Origin: Vicia villosa
Lineage: Eukaryota; Streptophyta; Magnoliopsida; Fabales; Fabaceae
Direction: 5' to 3'
DNA length: 64,000 nucleotides
Assembly: GCF_029867415.1 (NCBI RefSeq)
Contig: NW_026705411.1
Coordinates: forward strand, 124,001 to 188,000
The notes beneath the pieces are model-generated. The model worked only from the letters and a program-made list of their open reading frames with translations. It was not told the DNA's origin and made no database searches. The stretch's first letter is position 1, and the number at the start of each line of letters is the position of its first letter. Positions 10,991 to 21,528 of the stretch are shown piece by piece. A program made the position numbers and the translations under genes.

Positions 10991-11163
10991 TTTTATCAAA
11001 CCGGTGATTTGGTTGTCAAACGTATCATTTTACCACAGGGTGATCCCAGAGGCAAGTGGACTCCCACTTATGAGGGACCATTTGTAATCAAGAAAGTATT
11101 CTCCAGCGGAGCCATGTTGCTTACCCTGTAAATGCGGACATAGTCAAAAAGTACTTCGCTTAA
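10991..11163 (+). pseudogene. C-terminal end of Ogre pol (integrase tail), remnant
   Basis: Plus-strand reading gives QTGDLVVKRIILPQGDPRGK then WTPTYEGPFVIKKVF, the end of the integrase region of Ogre polyproteins. The final residues (NADIVKKYFA then TAA at 11161) are present in a shifted frame, because a short stretch between AMLLT and VNADIV is missing. The upstream part of pol is absent: the remnant is joined at 10996 to opposite-strand 3' UTR sequence. Non-functional. Confidence 0.75.
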
Positions 11164-11174
11164 AGAAAAGCTCG

Positions 11175-11315
11175 CTAAGTTGAAAACCTGAAAGGGTGAC
11201 TTAGGCAAAAATGAGCGTCTCGGTGGATTGAAAACCTGAAAGGGCGATCCAGGCAAAAATTAGAGACTAAATAAATAATTATCCCGGTAGGCTGAAAACC
11301 TGAAAAGGCAACCTA
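11175..11315 (+). repeat. three post-stop hairpins, constant 18-nt loop
   Basis: Loop TGAAAACCTGAAAGGGTG (or close) occurs three times: 11181-11198, 11229-11246 and 11293-11310. The flanking stems differ and pair each time: CTAAGT/ACTTAG, TGGAT/ATCCA, TAGG/CCTA (the last with one closing mismatch). Each is followed by 'aggcaaaa'. Related units lie at 51884-51912 (CTAAGT/ACTTAG, 17-nt loop) and 63469-63495 on the minus strand. Confidence 0.75.
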
Positions 11316-12514
11316 GGCAAAAGTTAGGGAATAAAGCGTACGACTATGTCCCGTTTGGCTACCCACTCACCTTCAAGGTTCAACACATCAAAGGCACCAA
11401 TCAGTCCAATCATTTTCTTCCAACAAGTGAGGGATGAGATACTCGAAGACAGATTGGCAATAGCAGAGTTGAAACTTGATTGGATTGTTTTCACATAGCT
11501 ATTTCCCTTTATAAGTACTTTTCAAAGATTTATGACAATTTCCTACTACTAGGATTTCCGTCTCCTTGTACTAATCCGCCTATTATGGCTCTCTTTCAAA
11601 ATCAATACAGCTCATGCTCAAAATCAATGTTTTCACTTTTTCTGTTTTGAACGCGTAAACGTCCCAATGATAATTTTGAATGAACATATGCATTTGAATA
11701 TGATTGATGTTTATAAGAAAAACAGGAATAGCATTCAGGTAATGTCCCAATCATTTGGACATCATCCCGAAACCAGCATCAGAAGAAAAGTTCCCCAACA
11801 GAGATACGTTTCTCAGCAGATTCCTCAATGAGATTTTTCTCTCCAACAAAGTGATTCGAGAAACCTTATTCCCCAGCAGGGCTGTTCAAGATCACTATCC
11901 CCAGAAGCCATGATCCTCCACACCAAGGCTTGTTCGAATAGTGCATCGGAGGATTACACATCTTTCTTATTTCCATTCAAGGTGCATCAAAATCAGAACT
12001 TTCAAATTACCTTTCATCCTCGAGCGGTAGTCAAAGATCCCTCAACAGAGTACCCTGGTCCGTAAGGAAGTTCCCTAGCTGAGTGTACTCAAACAAGATA
12101 GCAAAGATCATCAACAATCACAATGCCTTCATTTCCAAAATAGCAAGCAGGGATTTATTTTCCCAACCAGAAGTTTGATACGCTCTAAACTGCATAAGTC
12201 ATGTCCATACTGCATACATCATACGCATATTCATGCATAGCATATAATGATTCATGACAAACGCATACATAACATGCACGTTTCTCATTTATTTGAGAAT
12301 CTCAACGTATGCATTACATACATCATAACATTGCATGTCACTAACTTGGTTTTTTCAGGTAGACGAATATTCACAGCAAAGTTATTCTCAATCACATACA
12401 GTATTCTCCTGGATTCTATTCAGACAAACATTCCCCTCATATATAATTAAACCAAAGATTCATTCTGAAGAGATCTCTCTTTCCGAACCACCTATCAACT
12501 CAAAACAAGCAACA

Positions 12515-12945
12515 CAGATCTAAGTCGATACCTTAGACGGTTCCTTAACGATCAGCTTCAAAGATCTAAAGCGGATACCTCAGACGGTTCCACAACGATC
12601 ACCTTCAAAGATCTAAAGCGGATACCTCAGACGGTTCCACAACGATCACCTTCAAAGATCCAAAGCGGATACCTCAGACGGTTCCACAACGATCAACCTT
12701 CAAAGATCCAAAGCAGATACCTCAGACGGTTCCACAACGATCACCTTCAAAGATCCAAAGCGGATACCTCAGACGGTTCCACAACGATCAACCTTCAAAG
12801 ATCTAAAACGGATACCTCAGACGGTTCCACAACGATCAACATTCAAAATCTAAAGCGGAAAAACTTTGGACAGTTCCGTAACGATCAGCCTCCAAGATTT
12901 AAAGCGGTAACCTCGGACGGTTCCGTAACGGTCAACGCAGAGGTT
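12515..12945 (+). repeat. 47-bp tandem array in Ogre 3' UTR
   Basis: About eight to nine units with core GCGGATACCTCAGACGGTTC and spacer ACAACGATCACCTTCAAAGATCTAA. Middle units are nearly identical and end units diverge. Ogre 3' UTRs are known to expand such arrays, which can become satellite DNA. Confidence 0.85.
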
Positions 12946-13765
12946 TTCAAATCCTTCATCAAGATATAATCAATGGATTCATTCTGATGAACAAACAATT
13001 AACACATTCGCCAGATGGCATCCGAAAGCCCATCTCAGGTAATGTTTTGATCTGCCAACAACATTTCTCAAGCCACATTCAATGCAATTTCCAACATCAC
13101 TTCCGGTGGAAGTAAGTGAAAATTTTCAGGGCATCTAAATATTCAATCATCTTCTACCTTCAGATTCCAATCGGTCTCTTCAGGTTTAAGAAGATTGAAT
13201 AAGGGCAATTGTTATACCCCAAAATTTGCCCGCATCTTTTTCAGAGAGAAGGCAACAGACATCTGTCGAAAAATTGGGAGTTTCATATAATCTTGGATTT
13301 TATTTCATAAATATCCTGATTTTATGAATACTCGGTTTTTAGAATATTTCTTATACGGTATTTTGGTTCGCTGTTGAATTTATTCTTACACAAACGCCAA
13401 ATACTGTTTATCACTTGACACACGCTGTTTATTTGAGATTTATTTGCAGATAAATAGTACTGACGCAATTGGTACAGAATTAAATTTTTGCAGGCGCAGA
13501 GTCCGGGGGTTCAGACTGTACTGGTAACAATTAAATTATTATTAGTTTTTGTTTCCCACTAATTTTTGTACTATACTATATTGTTTTCAAATCTTTTCCT
13601 TTCTTTTCAAATCTATTTCTTTCAAATCAAATCATAACTTTATTCCATACATCTTTCTTTTCAAACCCTACCATACACTTTCTTTCAAATCCTACTACCA
13701 CTCAAATTTTCCTTTTTTGTACGGTATCACTTCATTCCCCAACGTCTCTATCCTTCTTTTCACTC

Positions 13766-13773
13766 TATAAATA
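13766..13773 (+). promoter_or_regulatory. TATA box in LTR
   Basis: TATAAATA in the context CTCTATAAATACCCC, 99 bp ahead of the small ORF at 13865. Strong match to plant TATA boxes. Confidence 0.65.
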
Positions 13774-13864
13774 CCCCTCATTTTTTCCATAAATTCTCAC
13801 ATCAAATTTCACTCATTTCTCAAACTTCTACCTCATAATTATTTTCTCTTCTTCCCCGGCAAAA

Positions 13865-14032
13865 ATGGCAAAGTGGATGGATACGTTTTTTCTTATGGTC
13901 ATCACTGTTTTGGTGGTGATCATGTCCTTTTTCTGTCTGCATAGTCCTAAAAAATGCGGACCTGGGTTGCTTACACCCCCGTTCATCTATATGTTGTTAT
14001 TTATAGCATGGGTTTTTAATCGTCATTTTTAA
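13865..14032 (+). CDS. 55-aa two-helix membrane microprotein encoded inside an LTR
   Basis: ATG in a strong plant context (AAAAATGGC), the first ATG after the TATA box at 13766. The protein starts MAKWMDTFFLMV and ends WVFNRHF. Two hydrophobic stretches, residues about 8-25 and 40-52, are joined by a short polar, Cys/Pro/Lys-containing link (SPKKCGPG). Both ends look cytosolic or soluble, with basic residues. I know of no family for it. It sits in the U3/R part of an Ogre 3' LTR, where no ORF is expected. Chance is possible for 55 codons, but the promoter spacing, start context and twin hydrophobic segments make coding worth testing. Confidence 0.45.
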   Translation: MAKWMDTFFLMVITVLVVIMSFFCLHSPKKCGPGLLTPPFIYMLLFIAWVFNRHF

Positions 14033-17000
14033 AGTTTGTCGTATCTTTCGCTTTCAAATAATGTACCGTTCATTTTATTCGTCATACTGTTCGTTATATT
14101 ATGTAATATTTGTACTTTCAGTATTAAATGTCATACTATCTGTCGTACTGTCGTTTAATTATCAAGATAATATTATGTGTGTTTTGCTAGATAAATATTT
14201 ATTTTTCTGTGCATTAAATATTTTTTAAGATTATTATCGGTAATTTCGTTCGCGTACGGTATATTTTAATTATTTATTGTGTTTGTGTTTTTTCTAACAA
14301 CTCAGGTAAATAAATTTTCACCATTAACACAACAAAAAACAAAAAGAAAAAATTAACTTTAACTGTTGAATTTTCACTTTAACTGTTACGTTAATGCCCG
14401 GACAGCCAGTTAGCAGTCAAACCCGCTGACAACACGATTCTCCGTGTTTGTACCATCAGTCAAATCAATCTTTTGCATTTCAAATTTGCAAGATTTTTGT
14501 TCTAGAAGTCTTCTGATAATCACATGATCAGCAGAGACTCAACACTGCATAAAAATCAGGTACGCTTAACTATCTCCTACACAAACAGTCCCAAACTAGG
14601 GTTTTTGTTTTTTCAGGAGAACAAGTTTTTTGAGACCTCAAATGGATTTCATGGACCTCCATATGTCCCAAAGTACCACCAGACAAAATTTCAAACTTCA
14701 ATTCGCTCAGACGCACAGTCAGCAGCTCAAACAGTCAACAGACGACCAGTTTGACCGAAAAGTCAACAGACAGTCAAAAAAGAAATTTTTTGTCAACATC
14801 CACATTTTTTCAAAAGATTCATCATTTGATCAATGGTTGATCATAATTCATCAAGAAAAGATCAGAAATCAACAAAACCCTAAGTTTCAAAATTAGGGTT
14901 TTCTCCTAAAAAGTCAACTGAACTTTGACTGGCCATAACTCTCTCCTCGTTCATTCAAAAAATTCCAACGAAAGCTTGTTTTGAAGGGAATTCAATTATC
15001 TTTCAAATTAAATTGATCCCATGGTCATTGGATTCACCATTTGAAAAATATGAGCCAGGACATTACAGGTCATTTTCAAAGTCAACAAAAAGTGGTTTTT
15101 TGTCAAAGGCCATAACATCAAGATAACTTCTCCAAATGAAAAAAAATTTCCAAAGTAGCTTGTAGAGGACATCTTGAGGTTTCTAAAAAGTACAAGAACT
15201 CCTTCATATGATCAAAATTGAGGGAGATATGCCTTGTTGAAGTTGGCTATTTTTTGGGAAAATGCATGAAACTAGCATTGATCAAAATGATTTTTTTTCC
15301 AAAAGAGGCCAAGTATTCATGATCCAAACATGTTTCTAATGATACTAAAGGGCTCCCACGACCAACTTGAGGTCCATGGCATTTTTATTTCTTTTTTAAT
15401 TTAATTTTATTCCATTTAAAGTTAAATTAAAAGAGAAATGGTGCAAGATAATGATTCAAGGCTTTTGTCCTTAGCATGAGCCATCAAAGTTGATCCAAAC
15501 TCTGCAGCAAAGAAGTACATGGCAGGCCTAGAGCAAGAGGGATGAAGAAAATCAAGCCATGGCCAAAGAATTCAAACTTTTTAATATTAAAAAAACCAAA
15601 AGTTCAAAAGCAATCAAAGCTTCTTAGCTTAAGTTTGCAGCACTCTATTGCTTATATATTACTTAGTACACTTCAGAAGGAAGACACACACAAAAGATCC
15701 ATCAAAGAATAGCCAAGAAATTCTCAAATGTTCAAAAAAATATCAAACTACTTGTAATTTTCGTTTTCATATTTCCAGCCACTATCAATACAAAATAATC
15801 ATTCTATCACTCTTGTATAACATCATAGGTGAGGATTGAACCATAGCATGTGATTGAAACAACGTCAAACATGTGCACGATCATCTTCATGTTCATAACT
15901 ATGTAGCTTTCGTTTTCTTATGCACACTTAATTATAATGCAAACTTACCCTTTGAATGGACTCATAGCATGATATAGAATAGATCTGGGTGGTTACATGC
16001 AAGCCCTAACGTGGTTTTGAAGCTCCACCATTTTTGAGCTTCAAACATGTGAAGCTTTCGTTTTCCTAGATGGAGGATGTTTCAGTCGAAACTAACACCA
16101 CCAATGAACTCCCAACATGCCATTTAGTGGATCTGTGTTATTCTTGTGGATTTATTCTCACGTTTTTGCAGGTTCCAAGAAGCATGGAAAAAGAAGGGAA
16201 AATCCGCAGCTAAATCCATAGGTAAAAGGTTGAAGAAGATGAATAGTGGATTTGAAATTTTGACCTCCACGCGTGTGTTCTTCATTGGCCAGTCAACCAG
16301 TCAGCGCTCCCTCTCCTTTTTTATTCGTCCACGCATGCAGAGTGGGACCTAACTGACTTATTAAAAGTCTTTGTGATCCCACGTGATCAGTCAATGCATG
16401 CATACCATGTGACCTCCAATCAAAACCATCAGATCTCCTAGTAATCTGATCTAACGCACCAAAACACGCAACCACACCATGCTCCCTCAGAATAGCACCA
16501 CACCAGATTATATTTATTTATATTTTCTATTTTATTTGATTTTCTTTGTAAAATTAATTTAAAATAGTTTTAAAAATCAAAAAATTATATAAAAAATATT
16601 TTTAGGTTGATAAATAATATATTATTTTTTGACACAAAAATATTTTATTTTTCTTAATAATTGAAATATTTTGTTTAATTAATTAGATAATATTGTTATA
16701 TTCATCTTCTAATTATTTCTAACCCATCAAAAAATCAGAAAAAAATATTTTCATTTATTTAAATTAGGTTTATATATTATAAACTAATTTTGTACATATT
16801 TAGAATATTTTTCTTTTTAAGTTTAAATTATTTGTATAATTATTTGCATAATTATTGATTAATTAACTTAATAATTTCCAAAACAATTTCAAAAATCCCA
16901 AAAAAATTAATTTCATTTTAAAATTAATTGACACACAATTTGGACATATTTTAGACTTAATTTCTAACCTTTTAATTAAATTTTAGACTAAATTTTATTT

Positions 17001-17959
17001 CTAATTTCTAACCTTTTAATTAAATTTATTATGCATTAATTTTAATTAAAATCAACCATCTAAAAATCAAAAAAATACTTCCTTTTATCTTATTGCAATT
17101 TAAATTCATAGATAAGTGTATAGGTTGTCAAATTCATGTAAATAGCGTAGTTTACATTTCTCGCACAATCGATGTAATAGCGTAGATTTATTTTCCGCAT
17201 TTTACATTCCCGCATTTTAATTTCTGTACATATAAAACTGTGTGTATGTTAAAGATAATAACTGAAGCGCTAGATCACTAATTTCAAAAGATAAAAATAT
17301 CTGAAAATAAAACACAATCACACTTGCACCTCTTAGGGTAATCCCTCTGTTACTCTTTTCAAAACCATTTCTACTGTTTCAAATGCAATTCAAATAATTT
17401 CCTTCTGTATCCAGTCAAAGAAAATTTTCTAAAAGAAAATAGGAAAGGACCTTATAAACTTAGGGTAGATCTTCTGATTGCTTGCTCAAAATCAAACAAA
17501 ACAACAAATGTTTCACATATCACTATTTTTTCCAAAATAAAACTTTCAAAAAGACAAACACTTTGTATACATCCAAACAAGGATCATTACGAAGTTAAAA
17601 ATCTTTTTTTTCAAACCATCAAAACATCGTTCGAAAGATAAAACACTTTGTATACATCCGCACAAGGATCATTACAAAGTTAATTCTTTACAAAGGTATT
17701 TAAAACCACATACAAGCATTTCAAATTAAGACAAATGATTCAAACAAGTGAGCTAAGCAATTAAGAGCCCATGGATAACCATGGATACAAAGGGGTGCTA
17801 ATACCTTCCCTTTGTATAACCTACCCCCGAACCCAAAATCTCTTAAAGGTCTTTTTCTGTTTCTTTTATAAACCTTTCCTTAATTGGATAAAATAAAAGT
17901 CGGTGGCGACTCTCTGATTTTCAAAACTCAAAATAAAAGAAGAGTCAGTTCGTATCTCA

Positions 17960-18173
17960 CGAAAAAAACCGAGGACGACAAGGAGGAAAAGGCATGGTGA
18001 GCCAGTCTGGACCCTCATCATGATTGCTAAATGGGGCCATTGAAGGAATTAAGTCGACACGGTTCAGCATGATGTCGAACATATGAAGAAACACGTCGAT
18101 ATTGGAGAAGTTCTTATCTAGAGGAGTCAAGGGAATTAGACGTTTCCAGACAAGGTGATTCTCTTCTGGGGGA
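17960..18173 (-). pseudogene. plant-mobile-domain (PMD-like) gene, fragment 4
   Basis: Minus-strand reading contains PEENHLVWKRLIPLTPLDKN, then a stretch with FLHMFDIMLNRV, then GPDWLTMPFPPCRPRFF. It continues directly from the fragment at 26487-26667: the two are separated only by the Tekay insertion, with GGGGA target duplication. It ends at the boundary with the LTR at 17959. The family call comes from the motifs of the other fragments. Confidence 0.55.
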
Positions 18174-20027
18174 TGTAACACCCGTATAATTTTAATTTTA
18201 ATTTAATTGGAATATTGAATTAATAATTAGAATTATTAAGAATTTTGTGGAAAATACTGGAAATAATGGTTTATGGTGTTTGGGCCATGTGAGGAAATAG
18301 TAAAAGAAGGGGGTGTGATATAGTAATCCTTTTACTAATTTTATTATTATTTTCATAAAATAATTGGGATTTGGAAAATAAAGAAAGAACGTGCAAGAAC
18401 AGAGGTTTTAGGGAACACGGAGAACGTGAAGGAGAACGGAAGAGGGAGAGACCAAAGATCAAGAACTCTTGTCTAAGGTAAGGGGGGACTATCCATTTAA
18501 TCTCTATTATTGTATTATGAATAATAGTGTGGATTAGGAGTATTGTTGGATTCAATAGATTCTATATTCTGGATTTTTTGGTTGTGTTCATCAATCGGAT
18601 TGGAATTTTGACTGTTAATCCCTAATAACCGAATAGATTTAGATTGTGATGAGTAAAATCGATTGTAGAATCTTATACAGTTGATGTTGGGTGGTTTCTA
18701 TACTGTTTTGAATGTGAATCTCTGGTTTTGAGACCCAAATCGCAGGCTGTAACAGGTGAAATCGTGAGGAAGACGAATGGGTAAGTTGCAAATTCTGGGA
18801 AGACGCTCGTGATACGCGTATGATACGTGTATGATACGTGTATGGGGAAGTGATACGTGTATGGGGAAGTAATACGCGTATGATACGTGTATGATACGTG
18901 TATGGGAAGTGATACGCGTATGATTCGTGTATGGGAAGTGATACGTGTATGGTACGTGTATGATACGCGTATGATGTTGTTTTATGTGGAAATGTGATTC
19001 TGTTCATACGCGTATGATACGCGTATGGTGTGTGTTTGTGGAATTTTGGCCCTGTTGGTACGCGTATGGTACGCATATGGCCAGCGTGACCTGCAGATTT
19101 TGCTGTTTTGTGATTTTGAAAGTTTGACGACGTGTAACTTTTAAACTGACGAATTTGCAGGAATTATTGTTATATGATTTTGTTGAATGATGCAATTGTA
19201 TATATATGAACATACTTGTTAATGATGATGATGAGTGATGATGAAATGAGTATAAGATGATGCTACTCACTGTATGATGATGATGATAGTATGTTGTATA
19301 TATGTTTGCATGCATTCATAATCATTTGATGAGGGCTGTATCCTAATGATGAGAGGATGCAGTGAAGAGCAAGATTCCCATTGTGTGGAATCTGTGCTGG
19401 CAGGGCCGTATCTGGATGATGATAGATCGGTCGGTGGGTTTTCCCATTGATGATGTTAGTACCACATGCATAATGTCAGTTTCATACATATGCATGATTT
19501 TTTAACATGATTAATATATGTTATGTGATGACTTGATGTCTGTGAATGTGTGACGATGATGTGTCTGAATATGAAACGATTGGGTGAATGATATAACTAT
19601 GATATATTGTTATTTATGATGCAATAACATTGGTTAACTGTGATGAGACTCACCCTTGTTGTCATTTTCAGATTGAGGATAGCGGCGCGACTTGGTTTGG
19701 ATTAACTCATAAGTCGGTCTAGTTGTTGTGTTGGTGTCATGCTCTGATAGATGTAACACTGGGAACGCGATGTTTTAAGTTTCGATTATAACTCTATTTG
19801 TTTATTGTTGAAGTCTGATACATTTATGATGTATTGTTGACTTGTTGATTCAATTCTGCTGTGTAAACATGGTTTTTATCTAATGAGTTATAATGCAGAT
19901 GTTTTCAATGAATGCATGGCATATGTCGAACGTGTGTTTTCTTTTATTTATGAATTGTGGCACCTCTTTACATGTTACTCTGATTAATATTTGTTTAATT
20001 GCCGCGGGGTATTAGAGGGGTGTTACA
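18174..20027 (+). repeat. left LTR of the chromovirus, in the wrong orientation
   Basis: 1854 bp, TGTAACACCC...GGGTGTTACA, reading U3 to U5 on the plus strand although the element is on the minus strand. It is the reverse complement of the right LTR with a few percent divergence and indels. The same 94-codon open frame (MNPTILLIHTII..) is on the minus strand here and on the plus strand in the right LTR. Four bases past its U5 end (ATAG, 20028-20031) also match the primer-site spacer beside the right LTR. Confidence 0.9.
18808..19078. repeat. palindromic CATACGCGTATG / TACGTGTATG array
   Basis: About 20 near-repeats of ATACGCGTATG and ATACGTGTATG, many containing the perfect 12-bp palindrome CATACGCGTATG, some separated by GGGAAGTG. 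The partner LTR has its own version (25541-25856) with different unit order and number. Confidence 0.85.
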
Positions 20028-20056
20028 ATAGACTCTTCCCCACTAAAAGAGTTTTC
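20028..20056 (-). other. polypurine tract region
   Basis: Minus-strand AGTGGGGAAGAGT, then CTAT, then the reversed LTR. In Ty3/gypsy elements the tract should abut the U3 end of the 3' LTR. Here it abuts the U5 end plus a 4-base remnant. Confidence 0.6.
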
Positions 20057-20073
20057 GTCCTCGAAAACATACC

Positions 20074-21528
20074 TCAGGTAAAGAGTTCTGGATAAGAATC
20101 CTTCATCTGACTCTCTAGCTCCCAGGTAACGTTTCCTTCACCAGGTCCTCCCCAAGCTACTCTGACCAAAGCTATTTCCTTGCCACGCAATTGCTTCAGC
20201 CTTCGATCATCAATCCTCACAGGTAAAGTCTCAACCGTCAAGTTGTCTTTCACCTGTACATCATCTACTTGGATCACATGAGATGGATCCGAAATGTATT
20301 TCCTCAACTGAGACACATGAAATACATCATGCAAGTTTGCAAGCATTGGCGGTAAAAAGATATGTTATGCCACTTCTCCCACTCTTTCAGAAATTTGGAA
20401 TGGTCCAATAAAACGCGGAGTCAACTTCTTTGACTTCAATGCTCGACCAATACCCGTCATAGGAGTAACTCTCATAAACACATTATCTCCCTCTTGAAAC
20501 TCAAGTGTTTTCCTCCTCTTGTCATGATAACTCTTCTGACGACTCTGAGAAGCTTTCATCTTCTATTGAATCATTTTAATCTTCTCCGTAGTCTGTTGTA
20601 CAATTTCTGGTCCAATCACAGCGCTCTCACCAGATTCGTACCAACACAACGGCGTCCTACACCTCCTACCATACAAAGCCTCAAACGGAGCCATACCAAT
20701 ACTCGAATGATAACTGTTGTTGTAGGTAAATTCAACCAAAGGCAGATAACTATCCCAAGTACCTCCTTTTTCCAACACACAAGCACGCAACAAATCCTCT
20801 AACGACTGAATTGTCCTCTCAGTCTGTCCATCAGTCTGCGGATGATAAGCAGAACTCAATCTCAGCTTTGTACCCAAAGCTTTCTGCAAACCTTCCCAAA
20901 ACTTAGACGTAAACCTCGGATCTCTGTCTGACACGATACTTGAAGGAATACCATGTAGACTAACCATCTTCTCAATATATAATTGAGCCAGCTTCTCCAT
21001 CGGATAATCCATTCTTACCGGTATAAAATGTGCAGACTTCGTCAACCTGTCTACCACGACCCAGATAGCTTCACAATTCTTGACAGTTCTCGGTAAACCA
21101 GAAACAAAATCCATTGATATGCTATCCCACTTCCACTCAGGAATAAACATCGGTTGCATAAACCCAGACGGCTTCTGATGCTCAATTTTTGACTTCTGAC
21201 ACGTCAGACAAGAATATACGAACTCAGCAATTTCTTTCTTCATTCCAGGCCACCAAAACAATTTTTTCAAATCATGATACATCTTGGTAGCACCAGGATG
21301 AATACTTAACCCACTACGGTGTCCTTCTTCCAGAATACGCTTTCGAAGTTCAGCAATATTAGGAACACAAACTCGATCACCAAACCTCAATATACCATTC
21401 TCGTCGATTCTGAATTCACCGCCCTTGCCTTGGTTAATCAAGGTCAACTTATCAATTAATTCGACATCAGCTTTTTGACCCTCTCTGATCTCTTCAAGAA
21501 TACCGCTGGTCAGCTTCAGCATACCCAA
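20074..21528 (-). pseudogene. chromovirus integrase and chromodomain, broken
   Basis: Reading minus strand: an N-terminal H..H..C..C zinc module (HRSGLSIHPGATKMYHDL then SCLTCQK), then the DDE core with DFVSGLPRTVKN, VSDRDPRFTSKFWE and YHPQTDGQTERTIQ (D, D, E residues present), then GPFQI-type linker and a C-terminal chromodomain (LHDVFHVSQLRKYISDP ... VRVAWGGPGEGNVTWELE). In-frame stops follow KIKMIQ (TAG at about 20563) and GEVA (TAA at about 20365). The chromodomain places it in the chromovirus group; LTR type and gag suit Tekay. Confidence 0.9.

Larger units (their letters stand above)
7844..10996. repeat. 3153-bp long direct repeat, copy 1
   Basis: Near-identical to 60052-63204. The two copies have exactly equal length, share both boundaries (starting TCAGGTATCATC, ending CAAATTTTAT) and, by eye, differ at about 20 positions. 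They are in the same orientation, 52,208 bp apart. Content: the first 962 bp of a minus-strand Ogre LTR plus its 3' UTR. Outside the boundaries the flanks are unrelated and I see no target duplication. Confidence 0.9.
8806..10996 (-). mobile_element. Ogre 3' UTR (minus)
   Basis: This is the non-coding region that precedes the 3' LTR in Ogre elements, here on the minus strand. Text just before the LTR (ccttcag..gattgg..caggtttaagaagattgaa on the minus strand) matches the equivalent stretch before the plus-strand LTR at 13140-13209. Tandem repeats occupy about 9060-9750. No ORF of note. Repeats at this spot are a known source of legume satellites. Confidence 0.75.
11164..13209 (+). mobile_element. 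Ogre 3' UTR (plus)
   Basis: Non-coding stretch between the pol stop and the 3' LTR of a plus-strand Ogre. It starts with three post-stop hairpin repeats, continues through text rich in 'ccccaacagag'-like phrases, carries a tandem array at 12515-12945 and ends in a purine-rich stretch (aagaagattgaataagggcaa) beside the LTR. That stretch is a plausible polypurine tract. Confidence 0.7.
13210..17959 (+). mobile_element. Ogre 3' LTR (plus)
   Basis: Starts TGTTATACCCCAAAATTTGC directly after the 3' UTR and shows the usual U5 text near its end (tacaaaggggtgctaataccttccctttgtataac, then GTCGGTGGCGACTCT at about 17900). The far end reads GTATCTCA at 17959. Other LTRs here end CACCGTATTACA, so this is either a variant end or a truncation where the sequence joins a plant-mobile-domain gene fragment. 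It holds a TATA box (13766), a 55-codon ORF (13865), a weak tRNA-like unit (13461-13518) and a second TATA-like run near 15650. Confidence 0.75.

Noticed and set aside
129..17959. LTRs at 129 and 13210 as a pair of one Ogre
   Set aside because: Their starts and bodies differ (TGTCATACCCTAATTT versus TGTTATACCCCAAAAT), so they belong to different families.
18639..19076. 145-codon open frame rich in YAYHTRI in the chromovirus LTR
   Set aside because: It is a by-product of the palindromic CATACGCGTATG array; the same frame appears reversed in the other LTR and varies with repeat number.
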